Below, piece after piece: positions 9,142 to 17,798 of a DNA stretch of 64,000 nucleotides (positions are counted from its first letter, which is position 1; each line of letters starts with the position of its first letter). The DNA comes from Bradyrhizobium sp. CB2312 (GTDB lineage Bacteria > Pseudomonadota > Alphaproteobacteria > Rhizobiales > Xanthobacteraceae). The notes below the pieces were generated by a model. That model saw nothing but the letters and a program-made list of their open reading frames with translations, was not told the DNA's origin and did no database searches. The stretch spans positions 8,329,501 to 8,393,500 of the forward strand of contig NZ_CP121668.1 in NCBI RefSeq assembly GCF_029714425.1, in the 5' to 3' direction. A program made the translations under genes and the position numbers.

Positions 9142-10746
9142 GAACACGCTGCCCCGGATTGCGCGCTTCAGCTATCCTTTTCCTCGCTGACGCGATCTTA
9201 TCGCTGAGGTCGCGTTCGCATCATCGGCGCCATGGCCAGCGATAGCAATTCTCATAGAACAACGCACCGCTCAAAAATGGTGAGAGCATTCTGGCCGACG
9301 TCCGCAAAATCTTCTCTATATTGCCCGCTGCAATAGTGAGCGCTGCTATCACCGTAGCGGTTGCGGCTTTGGCTGTCTCATTCAAGACGTCGTTTGTTTA
9401 AAAAACCGACAACAGCACCGCCGCCAACTACATGCTGCGGGCAACTGACATCGTTTCTTCATAAAAGCGCTCAAGCGGCATTGGCATGCCAGTTGCTTGA
9501 ATATGTGACGAACCACTTTTGACTATGATGCTCATTCGGCATTCGGTCGAGGTATTCAGATGAAACTTGCTTAATCGGTGGCAGAGGTCTCCTGATGCGC
9601 TTTCCAAACCGTGCGGCTAACTCTGCCATCTTCGGATCGCGCTCCGGTTTGCCGGGCCGGAATCCGATCGTCTTGTAAAGGACTCGCGACGAATGGCGGT
9701 CCTCAACAAGATGGCGTACACCAGGGTAAAGGCGTATACCAGCACGATTGTTTGCGTCACTTTTGGCCGGTGACCCAAGCGCGCGCATCTGCGAGATGCC
9801 GAGCCTGGGTTCGTAGAGCTGCGCGGGCGGCCTTCAATCAGTGCTTTGCAGATGGTCAATGAGCTGATGCAGGACGATTGGGATCTCGATAAAATAGTCA
9901 GGCAACAGGACGAGCTCAAGGTCAAGCTGCTTCGCGCCCAATCGGTTGTCGAGGAATGTAAGGCAGGATTGGCGGATCTGGAGCGGAGGCTTGAGCGTCG
10001 AGCGGTCTCATCATCGATCGATGAGCGCCAGCGCAACCCTGCGGCCAACAGTTCAATACGTAACGCCCGACCGCACAAATCCCGAAGCGTCGATGATTCT
10101 GTTGATCAGAATGCTGGTGTGGCCTTTTCGAGTCGATCATGGGACCGCTGAAAACTGCCGCCGCGCCCATAGCGGCGAAAGGTTTTGTCGCGGAGTTGGT
10201 GAAGATCTCGAGACGCATGGGGTTGCGAGCCCGGCGGGCGAACCGGACAACCGGGTGCGGCCCTGTCGATAGGGTAGGCTTTTTGGCTGATCGCGATGCG
10301 TTGGCCAGGGGATGCGCGCAGAGTAGCACCACATACGTGACGTATCGCCGCGTCTTTGGCTAGAGCCTCCTGTTCCGGGGGCTGTGCACGGAGATGTCCA
10401 GAGTCGAATGTCAAAGCTCGCCACCTTGAGCCAGTTGGGTCGCTTTGTCCGTCTTCAAAGCGTTCAAATTGCCGGTAGACGTGTCTCGAGAGGGGCGCGA
10501 GAGGGCGCGTTCACTGACACGCTGGTCCGCTATGACCGTGGAGCAAGGCATGCGATGACGGGCGGTGCTGACCGCGGAAGCCATGCCTCATCCGGCATCG
10601 CATGGAGGATGATGAGAACTGGCTGACTATGTCCGCAAACGATCCCAATGCACCGAAAGAGGGCAGGTAACGGCAGTCACCCAAGTTCTTGAAACGCCAG
10701 GAAGAGGTTTCCCAGGCGAATGCGATGTGGTGCTGTCCGCGGCCTC
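9142..10746. other. Long stretch without a confident gene
   Basis: This 1.6-kb stretch holds a sigma-54-type promoter sequence (9482-9497) and several short open frames. The best of these, 9846-10151 on the plus strand, encodes a 101-aa product with a coiled-coil-like half (IVRQQDELKVKLLRAQSVVE, then ECKAGLADLERRLERR). It could be a small gene or a remnant; I do not recognise it. Patches at 9170-9230, 9475-9530 and 10610-10690 match the spacer before the second tts-box locus (16880-17420), so at least part of this stretch belongs to a duplicated segment. Confidence 0.5.
9482..9497 (+). promoter_or_regulatory. Sigma-54 -24/-12 promoter sequence (TGGCATG-N4-TTGCT)
   Basis: TGGCATGCCAGTTGCT fits the RpoN consensus TGGCAYG-N4-TTGCW at every key base. 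A TGT-N11-ACA sequence at 9395-9411 sits where a NifA upstream site would be, but its spacing is one base too long for the TGT-N10-ACA rule. No intact gene follows: the next ATG opens only a short frame. It is read as a relic of a nif-type promoter in a duplicated segment. Activity is inference. Confidence 0.5.
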
Positions 10747-10774
10747 GTCAGCTTCTCGAAAGCTTCTCCGAATA
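10747..10774 (+). promoter_or_regulatory. tts box (TtsI-dependent type III regulon promoter)
   Basis: GTCAGCTTCTCGAAAGCT followed by TCTCCGAATA matches the rhizobial tts-box core (GTCAG-TT-TCG-AAGCT). It lies 64 bp before the start codon of the 82-aa gene at 10811. An almost identical box with the same spacing precedes the paralogous gene at 17550. TtsI, the response regulator that binds tts boxes, is not in this window. Confidence 0.85.
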
Positions 10775-10810
10775 GGGACTGGCCCAGTGATCCTTGACGA
10801 GGAAGGTGGC

Positions 10811-11059
10811 ATGGACTCGCACGATTTCGCCATATCCAATGCCGCACCTCCGCTATCGGTCCAGCACGCCGTTCTAGACGATCACCAACCGAACCAAGCG
10901 CGAGAAGATGCCTTTGAGCAACGACTGGATGCGGCGCGCGCGGCCGATTCCGCTGGTCTTGCCCGGCGCCCCGGCCGCAAACCTCCGCCGAATGTGTCGC
11001 GCGCCGATTTTGATTACATTCACGAGATGATGAGCGGTGTCAGTAGCTGTCGCCGTTGA
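10811..11059 (+). CDS. Small tts-box-controlled protein, candidate type III secreted protein (copy 1)
   Basis: The product is 82 aa, MDSHDFAISNAAPPLSVQHA to HEMMSGVSSCRR. The start is an ATG 5 nt after GAGGAAGG, 64 bp downstream of a tts box. It is about 60 percent identical by eye to the gene at 17550-17798. Its order of features (MDSxxF, SN, QH, AFEQRLD, RADxDYIHEM) also matches the first 70 residues of the NopD/Bel2-5-like protein encoded from 37086. The protein is hydrophilic, without a Sec signal or membrane segment, which fits a type III substrate. Function unknown; it could be an orphan secretion module left from a larger effector or a small effector in its own right. Confidence 0.65.
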   Translation: MDSHDFAISNAAPPLSVQHAVLDDHQPNQAREDAFEQRLDAARAADSAGLARRPGRKPPPNVSRADFDYIHEMMSGVSSCRR

Positions 11060-11157
11060 GGCGAGTAATCATGCCGACGAGTTCCAACGTCGCTTTTCGG
11101 TCCATCCAGCTAAAACAAAACGTCGCTTCGGAATTCGGAATCGGCGGCTTAAGTTCT

Positions 11158-12609
11158 TCACGGACGGCGAACTCCGGCCGATGCTCGACTGTTGATTGTT
11201 ACCCACTCATTGTCTCGGCGGCGTTGCACCGAGCAGGGAATGCGCATGGCTTCGCGGTACTTCGCGACCGTGCGGCGGGCAATATCAATGCCCGAGGCGC
11301 GCAAGCGTTCCACGATGGTATCATCCGACAGGATCGCCGAGGGTTCTTCCGAATCGATCAGCTGCTTGATGTGGTGACGCACCGCTTCAGCGGAGTGCGC
11401 CTCGCCGCCGTCGGCCGAGGCGATTGAGGTCGTAAAGAAATATTTCAGCTCGAACGTGCCGCGATTGGTCGCCATGTATTTGTTGGCGGTGACGCGCGAC
11501 ACCGTGGATTCATGCATCTGGATGGCGTCGGCGACCGCCTTCAGATTCAGCGGCCGCAGATGCGCGACGCCATGGGTGAAGAAGCCGTCCTGCTGGCGCA
11601 CGATCTCGGTCGCAACTTTCAGGATGGTGCGGGCGCGCTGATCCAGCGCGCGCACCAGCCAGGTCGCATTCTGGAGTGCGTCGGTCACATAGGACTTGTC
11701 GCCGTCCCTGCCGATCTTCTTCGATAGCTCGGAATAGTAGGTCTGGTTGACAAGCACGCGCGGCAAGGTGTCGCTGTTGAGCTCGACATGCCAGCCGCCG
11801 TCGGGACCCGGGCGGACATAGACGTCGGGCACCATGGTCTGCAAGCGGGCCGAGCCGAACTTCATGCCGGGCTTGGGATTGAGGCGGCGGATCTCGCCGA
11901 TCATGTCGGCGATGTCCTCGTCGTCGACGCCGCAGAGCTTGCGCAAGCTCGCGATGTCGCGCTTGGCCAGCAGATCGAGATGCTCGACCAGGGCCTGCAT
12001 CGCGGGATCGTAGCGGTCGAGCTCGCGGAGCTGGATCGCCAGGCATTCGCTCAAATTGCGCGCGCAGACGCCGGGCGGATCGAATTTTTGCAGCACGGCA
12101 AGAACGTCGTCGACGTCCTTTTGCGATGCGCCAAGACGCTCGGCGGCCTGGCCGAGATCGGGCGGCAGATAGCCGGCCTCGTCGACGAGGTCGATCAGGT
12201 ACTGGCCGATCATGCGCTGCGCCGGCGCGGTGAAGGCGACCGCGAGCTGCTCGGCGAGATTCTCCAACAATGTTGTCTCGGCTGCGACAAAAGCTTCAAG
12301 ATTGTAATCTTCATTACCTGAGGCGCGGCCACCCCATTCGGCATAGGTGGTCGGCGCCGGGACCTGCGCGTTGTACGCGACCGCCTCGGCCGGCTGTTCG
12401 GCGCTGACCTGATCAACCTCAGTCAGGGATTCGATGCCAGTTGCATTGGCACTGGCGCGCTCAAGCAGAGGATTGCGCTCGAGCTCCTCCTCCACGAAGG
12501 CCTTGAGATCGAGATGGGCCAATTGCAGCAGCTTGATCGCCTGCATCAACTGCGGCGACATGATCAATGACTGCGAATGCCGTAACTCTAATCTCTGCGT
12601 GAGCGACAT
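11158..12609 (-). CDS. rpoN: RNA polymerase sigma-54 factor RpoN (rpoN1-type)
   Basis: The product is 483 aa with all sigma-54 parts. The glutamine-rich activator-responsive N-terminus is residues 1-50 (LTQRLELRHSQSLIMSPQLM). The core-binding region is about 110-300. The HTH is LKAVADAIQMHESTVSRVTA, and the RpoN box is ARRTVAKYREAM near residue 455. It directs transcription from -24/-12 promoters with NifA and other activators. Bradyrhizobium has two rpoN genes, and the one in the symbiotic region (rpoN1) is oxygen-controlled through FixK2. The FixK-type box 67 bp upstream (12676-12689) argues that this is rpoN1. After the box the tail reads RIPCSVQRRRDNEWVTINSR and continues to a slightly extended C-terminus. 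Confidence 0.95.
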   Translation of the reverse strand: MSLTQRLELRHSQSLIMSPQLMQAIKLLQLAHLDLKAFVEEELERNPLLERASANATGIESLTEVDQVSAEQPAEAVAYNAQVPAPTTYAEWGGRASGNEDYNLEAFVAAETTLLENLAEQLAVAFTAPAQRMIGQYLIDLVDEAGYLPPDLGQAAERLGASQKDVDDVLAVLQKFDPPGVCARNLSECLAIQLRELDRYDPAMQALVEHLDLLAKRDIASLRKLCGVDDEDIADMIGEIRRLNPKPGMKFGSARLQTMVPDVYVRPGPDGGWHVELNSDTLPRVLVNQTYYSELSKKIGRDGDKSYVTDALQNATWLVRALDQRARTILKVATEIVRQQDGFFTHGVAHLRPLNLKAVADAIQMHESTVSRVTANKYMATNRGTFELKYFFTTSIASADGGEAHSAEAVRHHIKQLIDSEEPSAILSDDTIVERLRASGIDIARRTVAKYREAMRIPCSVQRRRDNEWVTINSRASAGVRRP

Positions 12610-12675
12610 GAAGCGAGAACCAATACTGAAGCTAACCGCGTTTTGCTCATCTACTCAGGAGCTGATCCACGCGCT

Positions 12676-12689
12676 TTGATGCCGCGCAA
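12676..12689 (-). promoter_or_regulatory. FixK/FNR-type box upstream of rpoN
   Basis: TTGATGCCGCGCAA matches the FixK2 half-sites TTG(A/C)-N6-(T/G)CAA exactly and ends 67 bp before the rpoN start codon. From family knowledge, rpoN1 of B. japonicum is induced at low oxygen via FixLJ-FixK2. This gives a direct sequence basis for that in this strain. Confidence 0.7.
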
Positions 12690-13411
12690 AAAGCAGATCC
12701 GAGGTGTGATTCTGGTGCAAATGGCTGGAGGGACGGCAGATCCTATCGAGGCGTCCCTCGGGAGGGCCCATGTGCGCGCCACCACTCGAGAAATAGATAC
12801 TAGCTGGTGGCACTGTGACTCGAGCGCATGGGCTGGCCCAGGCACTTCGGATGACGATAGTCCTGCAGACGGTGAATATCTCTTTATCCTGGCAGTACGG
12901 CAGAGGTCGGTAGATTGCCCCAGAGCGACTAAGATTTGGAAGATGAGCTCGGCACCAGCAAGTTCCGCAGCATATTGTTTCCAATAGCCTTTAAGTCGAC
13001 GAAATTGCCGCACGAGCGAAAGTTGGTGCTGATTCAGTGCGCGGGCCTCGGCGCAGATTACATCAAACCTTGGCGTCGGGTCTCTGACATTGCTTGGGAA
13101 AGCTATTTCAAAAGAGCCTGCGCGCGCGCCCGGCTGACATGAATGAGGCGCAGGCATAGTCCTTGCTCAAGCAACCCGGATGACGTCAATGCGGATCTGC
13201 TGCGAGCCATATCCTTGGTCTGTCGCTTGGCGGGTTCACCCGGCTGGGTCGGCTAAAGAAGAAAGACTTTGGTGCGCACAGTCGTTCAGGCGTTGGCGCC
13301 TCTGTTGAAGACGACAGCCCCGCTAACGCAACAAGCTCAGCGCGAATAGAAACTCAAGCTGCGGAATAAGGCAGCACACCGAACCACTTCACCCAGTACC
13401 GCGAGGCTCCA
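12690..13411. other. Intergenic region without a supported gene
   Basis: A minus-strand frame at 12651-13157 has a short protein-like stretch (ALNQHQLSLVRQFRRLKGYW), but it overlaps the rpoN upstream region and lacks recognisable motifs. I see nothing else. Confidence 0.4.
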
Positions 13412-13771
13412 ATGAATAAAGTTCTCAGGGAGGCCAAGACTGTTCAGCTTGTGTTTCACAACGGTGGCAGCACACCTTTTGAGTTCGTGATGGATTTGTT
13501 ACGGGAAGGGGCCGGCGGGCGTGAGCCTGATGCCCGCGCAGTGACCATTGCCCGACAGGGCAAGGTCTCCTGCGGCCCTTTTGAGCCATCAATCGCAAGG
13601 GTGATTCTCGATAGGGCGCAGGAACGCATCCAGGCTGCGGGACATCCGCTGCAGATCACCAGCGAGCCAGCCGGCGAAACAAAGGCGCCTCATTCGTCGG
13701 AAATGCAATTTAAATGGGCGATCGATGCGCTTAGCGATCTTGTCGGCAGCTTCCCGTCCGCTGCCAGATGA
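13412..13771 (+). CDS. ClpS-like adaptor protein with altered N-degron site
   Basis: The product is 119 aa. Residues 10-86 follow the ClpS fold in order: VQLVFHNGGSTPFEFVMDLL corresponds to the ClpS strand and helix (VxLxNDDYTPMEFVxxVL). GKVSCGPF corresponds to the GKAxCGxY strand, followed by a helix and GHPLQITSEP for the terminal GHPLxCxxE. ClpS delivers N-degron substrates to ClpAP. Here the NDD triad that grips the substrate amino terminus is NGG (residues 17-19), and the histidine before QGK is alanine. The core fold looks kept but the recognition residues do not. The last 30 residues are extra. It stands alone between rpoN and otsA. Either it binds a different ligand or it is inactive. 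Confidence 0.7.
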   Translation: MNKVLREAKTVQLVFHNGGSTPFEFVMDLLREGAGGREPDARAVTIARQGKVSCGPFEPSIARVILDRAQERIQAAGHPLQITSEPAGETKAPHSSEMQFKWAIDALSDLVGSFPSAAR

Positions 13772-14094
13772 CGGGCCTATGCCGGTGAATGCGGTGACCC
13801 ACAGCCAGTTACACCACGCCCAGTGACACGATCTTACGCTTTCGTCAGAAAGACTGTCCCGGCACAATTACGGCCTCGCGGACAAGGTATCGCGAGATTG
13901 CTCTGTCAGGGAGAGCATCAGTGGCAGCCCTACCAGCACCGCTGGATTCAGCGCTGAGCATGGCTGCGTCATTCTCTCAAGCCTGCTTAAGGTCGGACTA
14001 CAAACCTGACGCAGATCGATCAACTGGCGGATCTGTTAGTTTGCGCTAGTTACGCCAAACTCTTGCCGCATCGCCTTGAGATGGGGCTGTTCGT
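13772..14094. other. Intergenic region
   Basis: No gene is supported. A CGTCAGGTTTG motif on the minus strand (13995-14023) resembles half of the MerR-type operators described near nolA, but the spacing of its flanking hexamers is wrong. Confidence 0.4.
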
Positions 14095-14346
14095 ATGTGG
14101 GTGCACAAACGAAGAAAGCGAAATCTCAGACAGTTGCGGCGGGTAGAGCAGATTTGCCGGGCTGAAGCGGCGCGTGCCCACTTGGATCTCGAGCGGAGTG
14201 GGCTAATGAACATCGCAAAAGACTGCCGGCGCGTGGCCGAGGAGATCGAAAAGGCTTTGCAAATGTCGACATTGATCGGGCCGCTTGTGTGGACGTTCGG
14301 TTTTATGGGCTTGGTACTGTTCGTCGCGCTGTATCTTCCATGGTAG
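14095..14346 (+). CDS. Small membrane-anchored hypothetical protein
   Basis: The product is 83 aa. It has a strongly basic N-terminus (MWVHKRRKRNLRQLRRVEQI), a helical middle (CRRVAEEIEKALQM) and one C-terminal transmembrane segment (PLVWTFGFMGLVLFVALYLP). The composition and the clean tail anchor favour a real gene. It is convergent with otsA and overlaps its 3' end by 44 nt. I do not recognise the family. Confidence 0.5.
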   Translation: MWVHKRRKRNLRQLRRVEQICRAEAARAHLDLERSGLMNIAKDCRRVAEEIEKALQMSTLIGPLVWTFGFMGLVLFVALYLPW

Positions 14347-15994
14347 ACCTTGTCGAGCTCTGCAAGTTTGGGGTCGAGGCAGCATCTTGTGAAGCTGGTG
14401 GCGCTGCGAAATCCCAGATTCTGTCCTGTGTATGCTTCAGCGGGACCGCCAACGCCTCAAAAGCCGACTTCACGTCTATGTAGGCAGCTTCCTTTAGGGC
14501 GCCAGCCGCGGGATCGATCTCGTTATAGGCGGTCAGCGCCGCTGCATAATTTTGATAAAGCGGCATTTGGGCCTCGTTGGTCCAGCCCAGACCGAGATGG
14601 TGGAACTGATCAGCGGGAACGTTGATGCGGCTTTTATCCAGCTCTCGGAGGTAGTCGGCCGACCAGTCGTGGATGGTATAGGATTCAATCTTATCCATCA
14701 TCGACCGCCAGCGCTTGACACGCTCCTCCAGCGGCATGTTGGTCGCCTTCGAAATAGCATCTGCCATCTCTTCTGGATTGTTCGGGTCAATCAGAAGCGC
14801 CTCGTCTTCGCCGAAATCTTCAGCCGCTCCCGCAAACTTGGATAGTACGAGAACCCCGGGATCTTTCGGATCTTGGGCCGCGACGTACTCCTTTGCCACG
14901 AGATTCATGCCATCGCGCAGCGGCGTGACGAGACCTACAGGTGCGGCGCGGTAGAGGCGCGCGAGTGCAGCCTGGCTGAACGAATCATTCGTATAGTGGA
15001 TCGGCCTCCGCTCGTCCATGCCGTGCTTAGCATTGACGTGACTAATCGCATTCTCCACGTCCTCCTTGTACTTCTGATATTCGTCAATGTCCGCTCGGGA
15101 GGACGGCGCGATCTGCAGCAACGAGATGCTGCTAGAACTCGCGGCTAGAAGGTGGCCCAACGCCTCGACCCTCTTGTCGATACCCTTCGTGTAATCGAGC
15201 CGGTCTACGCCGATCGCGAACTTGGCGCCTTCGAATTTCTGCAATAATGACGAAAGTGTTTCTTCTTCTGCGGGCGAAAGATCTGCCGCAAGATGCGCCG
15301 CGAACTGCTTGGGATCGATGCCGATCGGGAATTTTTGGAGATGCGTCTGGCCACGTTCCGTTGTCACGATGCCATCCTTGCTTTCCAGCGCGAAATATAC
15401 CTGCAGACAGGCCAGGAAATTGTTGAGATCCCGGTTTGTCTGAAAGCCGAGCAGATCATACTCCAGCATCAGCTTCATAAGCTCGCGATGGTGGGGTACG
15501 CGCTCGATCATATCGGGCGCCGGCCATGGCGTGTGCAGAAAAAAGCCGGCTGGCCGATCGATGCCGAGCCTATGAAGTTCAGCCGCGAGCGGAAGTAAAT
15601 GATAATCATGGACCCAGAATGCGTCACGATCCCGCACGTCGAAGGCGGCTCGCGCTATAAACGCGTTGACATTTCGATAGCTGTCATAATCGCCTTCGGC
15701 ACCCGACATCCGCTGGAGCAGGGAGTGCAATGCAGGCCACAGTGTCGAATTGGAAAAACCTCGATAATAGCCGTGATAGTCTGCCTCTGGCAGGTCTAGC
15801 CTCGCCACGTCGCCTGCACCGGTCTTCACCAGCGGCAAGGGCTGGTCGATCCCATCTCGGCGGGTATCCGAGGAACCCACCCAGAGTGCACCGGAACGTT
15901 CGACGACCGGCTCCAGGCCCGCCGCAAGCCCGCCGGTCTGGGGCTTATCAGGGTCGAACGGGGCAACCCGGTTCGAGATGACGACCAGCTTCAT
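14303..15994 (-). CDS. otsA: Trehalose-6-phosphate synthase (GT20)
   Basis: The product is 563 aa from the ATG at 15994 (MKLVVISNRVAPFDPDKPQT). It transfers glucose from UDP-glucose to glucose-6-phosphate to make trehalose-6-phosphate. Visible GT20 motifs are NRV at the N-terminus, GGLAAGLEPVVERSGALWVG, WVHDYHLLPLA, FFLHTPWPAPDM, the GVDRLDYTKGIDKR block and TPLRDGMNLVAKEYVAAQ. The frame is open upstream to 16195 but that extension has no family character. It is about 90 residues longer than the E. coli enzyme at the C-terminus, ending in a Ser/Thr/Pro-rich tail. No otsB phosphatase gene is adjacent. Trehalose made by OtsA protects rhizobia during desiccation and osmotic stress. Confidence 0.95.
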   Translation of the reverse strand: MKLVVISNRVAPFDPDKPQTGGLAAGLEPVVERSGALWVGSSDTRRDGIDQPLPLVKTGAGDVARLDLPEADYHGYYRGFSNSTLWPALHSLLQRMSGAEGDYDSYRNVNAFIARAAFDVRDRDAFWVHDYHLLPLAAELHRLGIDRPAGFFLHTPWPAPDMIERVPHHRELMKLMLEYDLLGFQTNRDLNNFLACLQVYFALESKDGIVTTERGQTHLQKFPIGIDPKQFAAHLAADLSPAEEETLSSLLQKFEGAKFAIGVDRLDYTKGIDKRVEALGHLLAASSSSISLLQIAPSSRADIDEYQKYKEDVENAISHVNAKHGMDERRPIHYTNDSFSQAALARLYRAAPVGLVTPLRDGMNLVAKEYVAAQDPKDPGVLVLSKFAGAAEDFGEDEALLIDPNNPEEMADAISKATNMPLEERVKRWRSMMDKIESYTIHDWSADYLRELDKSRINVPADQFHHLGLGWTNEAQMPLYQNYAAALTAYNEIDPAAGALKEAAYIDVKSAFEALAVPLKHTQDRIWDFAAPPASQDAASTPNLQSSTRSTMEDTARRTVPSP

Positions 15995-16459
15995 ATCGGG
16001 CTGCTGGTTTACGGTGTGGAGGCCGTCCTCCAGGTCGCTTAAGACAACAGCAGCGGAAGGTTCTGCTCCTTCGTGTTGCCCGTGCTCCAACGGCACCCCG
16101 TCCAGTTGCCTGTCGAAGGCAGTCGGGCCTCCACTTTCATCTCGCTCCGTAGCGCCTGAAGTTGCGGTGTCGACCGTGTCATGGATTCGAACCATCTCGC
16201 AACTCCGTTTGACGATGTTTCCGCTTGATGCATTCGCGGGTCGACCGAGAAGATCTCCACAATGCGAGACTGGCAGGTCCAGCTTTCTGGAAGCTGACCA
16301 ATTTCCGGGTCAGATAGCCGCACAGACGCCGCTCCATGGGCGACGCAAGAGCAGCAGGCGGCCAAGGAACCTGCTGACGAGGCGGATGCGCGGTTTGGTG
16401 AGCTGACGCCGAAATCGATTGGCTGAAAGCAAAACGGTCGGCCTATGATCGTTAGGACT
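15995..16459. other. Region upstream of otsA
   Basis: It contains the open but unconserved extension of the otsA frame (to 16195) and no other recognisable gene. The otsA promoter presumably lies here. Confidence 0.4.
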
Positions 16460-16800
16460 ACCGCAGCCGGCGCGTTTCGTGTTCCTCAACGACGAGAGCA
16501 CGCTCAGATGAAGCGTGCGTCCGCCCGCTAAGCTGATGAGAGCGCCACGCAAGAAGTGCAGGACAAGTATTGTTAAGCCAGACGCACGCACGCGTGTGGC
16601 TCTGGCGGAGCGCAAGCACAACGCGGCCGCGCAGAAGCGGTAAAACCATCATCCGCGTCCCCAGAACAAGTACAACCCATCGACCGTCTTATCCAAGCCT
16701 GTCCCTCATGGCGAGCTGTCCAAGCTACGTGAGTGCGATCGGAGCCGCGAACTTTGAAAATGCGTCTGGTTCGTCGGTGATTTGATGGCCTCCTACCCAT
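16460..16800 (-). pseudogene. MATE-family efflux pump remnant (copy 2)
   Basis: Read on the minus strand with frame changes, this gives LKWVGGHQITDEPDAFSKFA, APIALT-stop-LGQLAMRDRLG and MMVLPLLRGRVVLALRQSHT. These correspond to WVAGRQLTDELSATATLATP, IALTQLGQITMMATDLAWIG and IMVLPLQGEQIVLALGHE of the copy at 8660-9141. In-frame stops and an internal deletion show it is dead. Flanking sequence (16879-16915; 17155-17210) also matches that beside copy 1. Confidence 0.65.
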
Positions 16801-17486
16801 TTTAGCCCTCCCCGGGGGCTGCGATGCCGTGCGTTGGCAGGTATCCATCTCATTTTACCGGCCGCTCAGATTGCACGCGCTTCAGCTATCGAGTCCGATG
16901 CGATCTGCTTGCTGCAATCGCGTTCACTTGATCTCGAACCGCGATGCCGTGCGCAAAATAGTGAGATTATGCTGACCTAAATCGGCAAAAGTCATCTTTT
17001 TCACTGAGTGCTGTCGTAGTGAGCGCTGTTGCGGACGTCGTGGCTGCGACTGTCGCTGTGTTGCTCAAAGGCATCGGTTGTTTCAAACGCAACAATAGGG
17101 CGCCAGCAACTAGGTGGCGCGGGAACGCCTAGGTGGTGTTCTCTACAGCTCAAGTGCATTGGCATGCCGGTTTCTTGAACCTGTGACGACACCACTTGTG
17201 ACCATGATGCTCATGCAGCATCCCAGCCGGGATATGGGACGAACGGCGCGGGCGTCATATCGTGACGCTCCACTACAGCCGCGGCGCTGGGCACGCGACG
17301 GCCGTGGCCGTCGTGGTTGCGGATAAATGGCCTGAACCGGAATCGCATGAATTATGACGAGAACTGGCTGGCTACGTCCCACACAATGTGGCTCGGAGGG
17401 AAGTCGGCAAACAGCAGTCACTTGGCCCGTGTGGCGTCAGACAGAGTATTCCCGGCGAATGTAAGTCCGGCGCCGACCGTAAACTC
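16801..17486. other. Spacer of the second duplicated segment
   Basis: No gene is supported. It holds a NifA-type upstream site and a mutated -24/-12 sequence (listed separately). Several patches match the spacer before the first tts box: the CGCGCTTCAGCTATC patch at about 16879, the TTGGCATGCC patch at 17159 and GAGAACTGGCTG at 17359. Confidence 0.5.
17079..17175 (+). promoter_or_regulatory. NifA upstream site plus mutated -24/-12 element
   Basis: TGT-N10-ACA (TGTTTCAAACGCAACA, 17079-17094) is a perfect NifA binding-site pattern. It lies 65 bp upstream of TGGCATGCCGGTTTCT (17160-17175), which keeps the -24 GG but has TC where the -12 GC should be. The homologous position in copy 1 (9482-9497) keeps the -12 but has a defective upstream site. 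Sigma-54 activity here is unlikely. Confidence 0.45.
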
Positions 17487-17514
17487 GTCAGCTTCTCGAA
17501 AGCTTGTCCGAATA
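17487..17514 (+). promoter_or_regulatory. tts box
   Basis: GTCAGCTTCTCGAAAGCT is identical in its first 18 bases to the box at 10747 and continues TGTCCGAATA. It lies 63 bp before the GTG start of the 82-aa gene at 17550. The GH28 gene starts 740 bp further on, with no obvious promoter of its own, so it may be co-transcribed. Confidence 0.85.
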
Positions 17515-17549
17515 CGGACTGATCAAACTGACCCGAACGAGAGGTTGCT

Positions 17550-17798
17550 GTGGACTCGTACAATTTCAAGACATCCAATGCAGCGCCTGCGCCATCGATG
17601 CAGCATGCCGCTTTGGATGATCAGCAGCCGAATCTAGCTGAACAAGACGCCTTTGAACGGCGACTGGATGAACCGCGTGGCCGATCCCTTGGGCTTGGCC
17701 GACCGCCCGGCCGCAAACCGCCCCGGAATGTGTCTCGCGCGGATCATGATTACATTCATGAGATGGTGCCACGTGTCAGTACTCAGCGAAAACTGTGA
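17550..17798 (+). CDS. Small tts-box-controlled protein, candidate type III secreted protein (copy 2)
   Basis: The product is 82 aa from a GTG preceded by GAGAGG. It runs MDSYNFKTSNAAPAPSMQHA to HEMVPRVSTQRKL. It is a paralogue of the 10811 gene; both share SNAAP, QHA, LDD, QPN, DAFE-RLD, PPGRKPP-like and NVSRAD-DYIHEM blocks. Both keep the same length despite many substitutions, which suggests selection on the protein rather than random decay. The N-terminal pattern is shared with the NopD-like effector gene starting at 37086. Export by the type III system is inferred from the tts box. Confidence 0.62.
   Translation: MDSYNFKTSNAAPAPSMQHAALDDQQPNLAEQDAFERRLDEPRGRSLGLGRPPGRKPPRNVSRADHDYIHEMVPRVSTQRKL

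Noticed and set aside
12651..13157. 168-codon minus-strand frame upstream of rpoN
   Set aside because: Overlaps the FixK box and rpoN leader and has only a short protein-like part; not enough support.
13995..14023. Possible fifth NolA-type promoter (GGACTA ... GATCAA)
   Set aside because: The CGTCAGGTTTG half is present but the hexamers are 17 bp apart and no gene follows on that strand.
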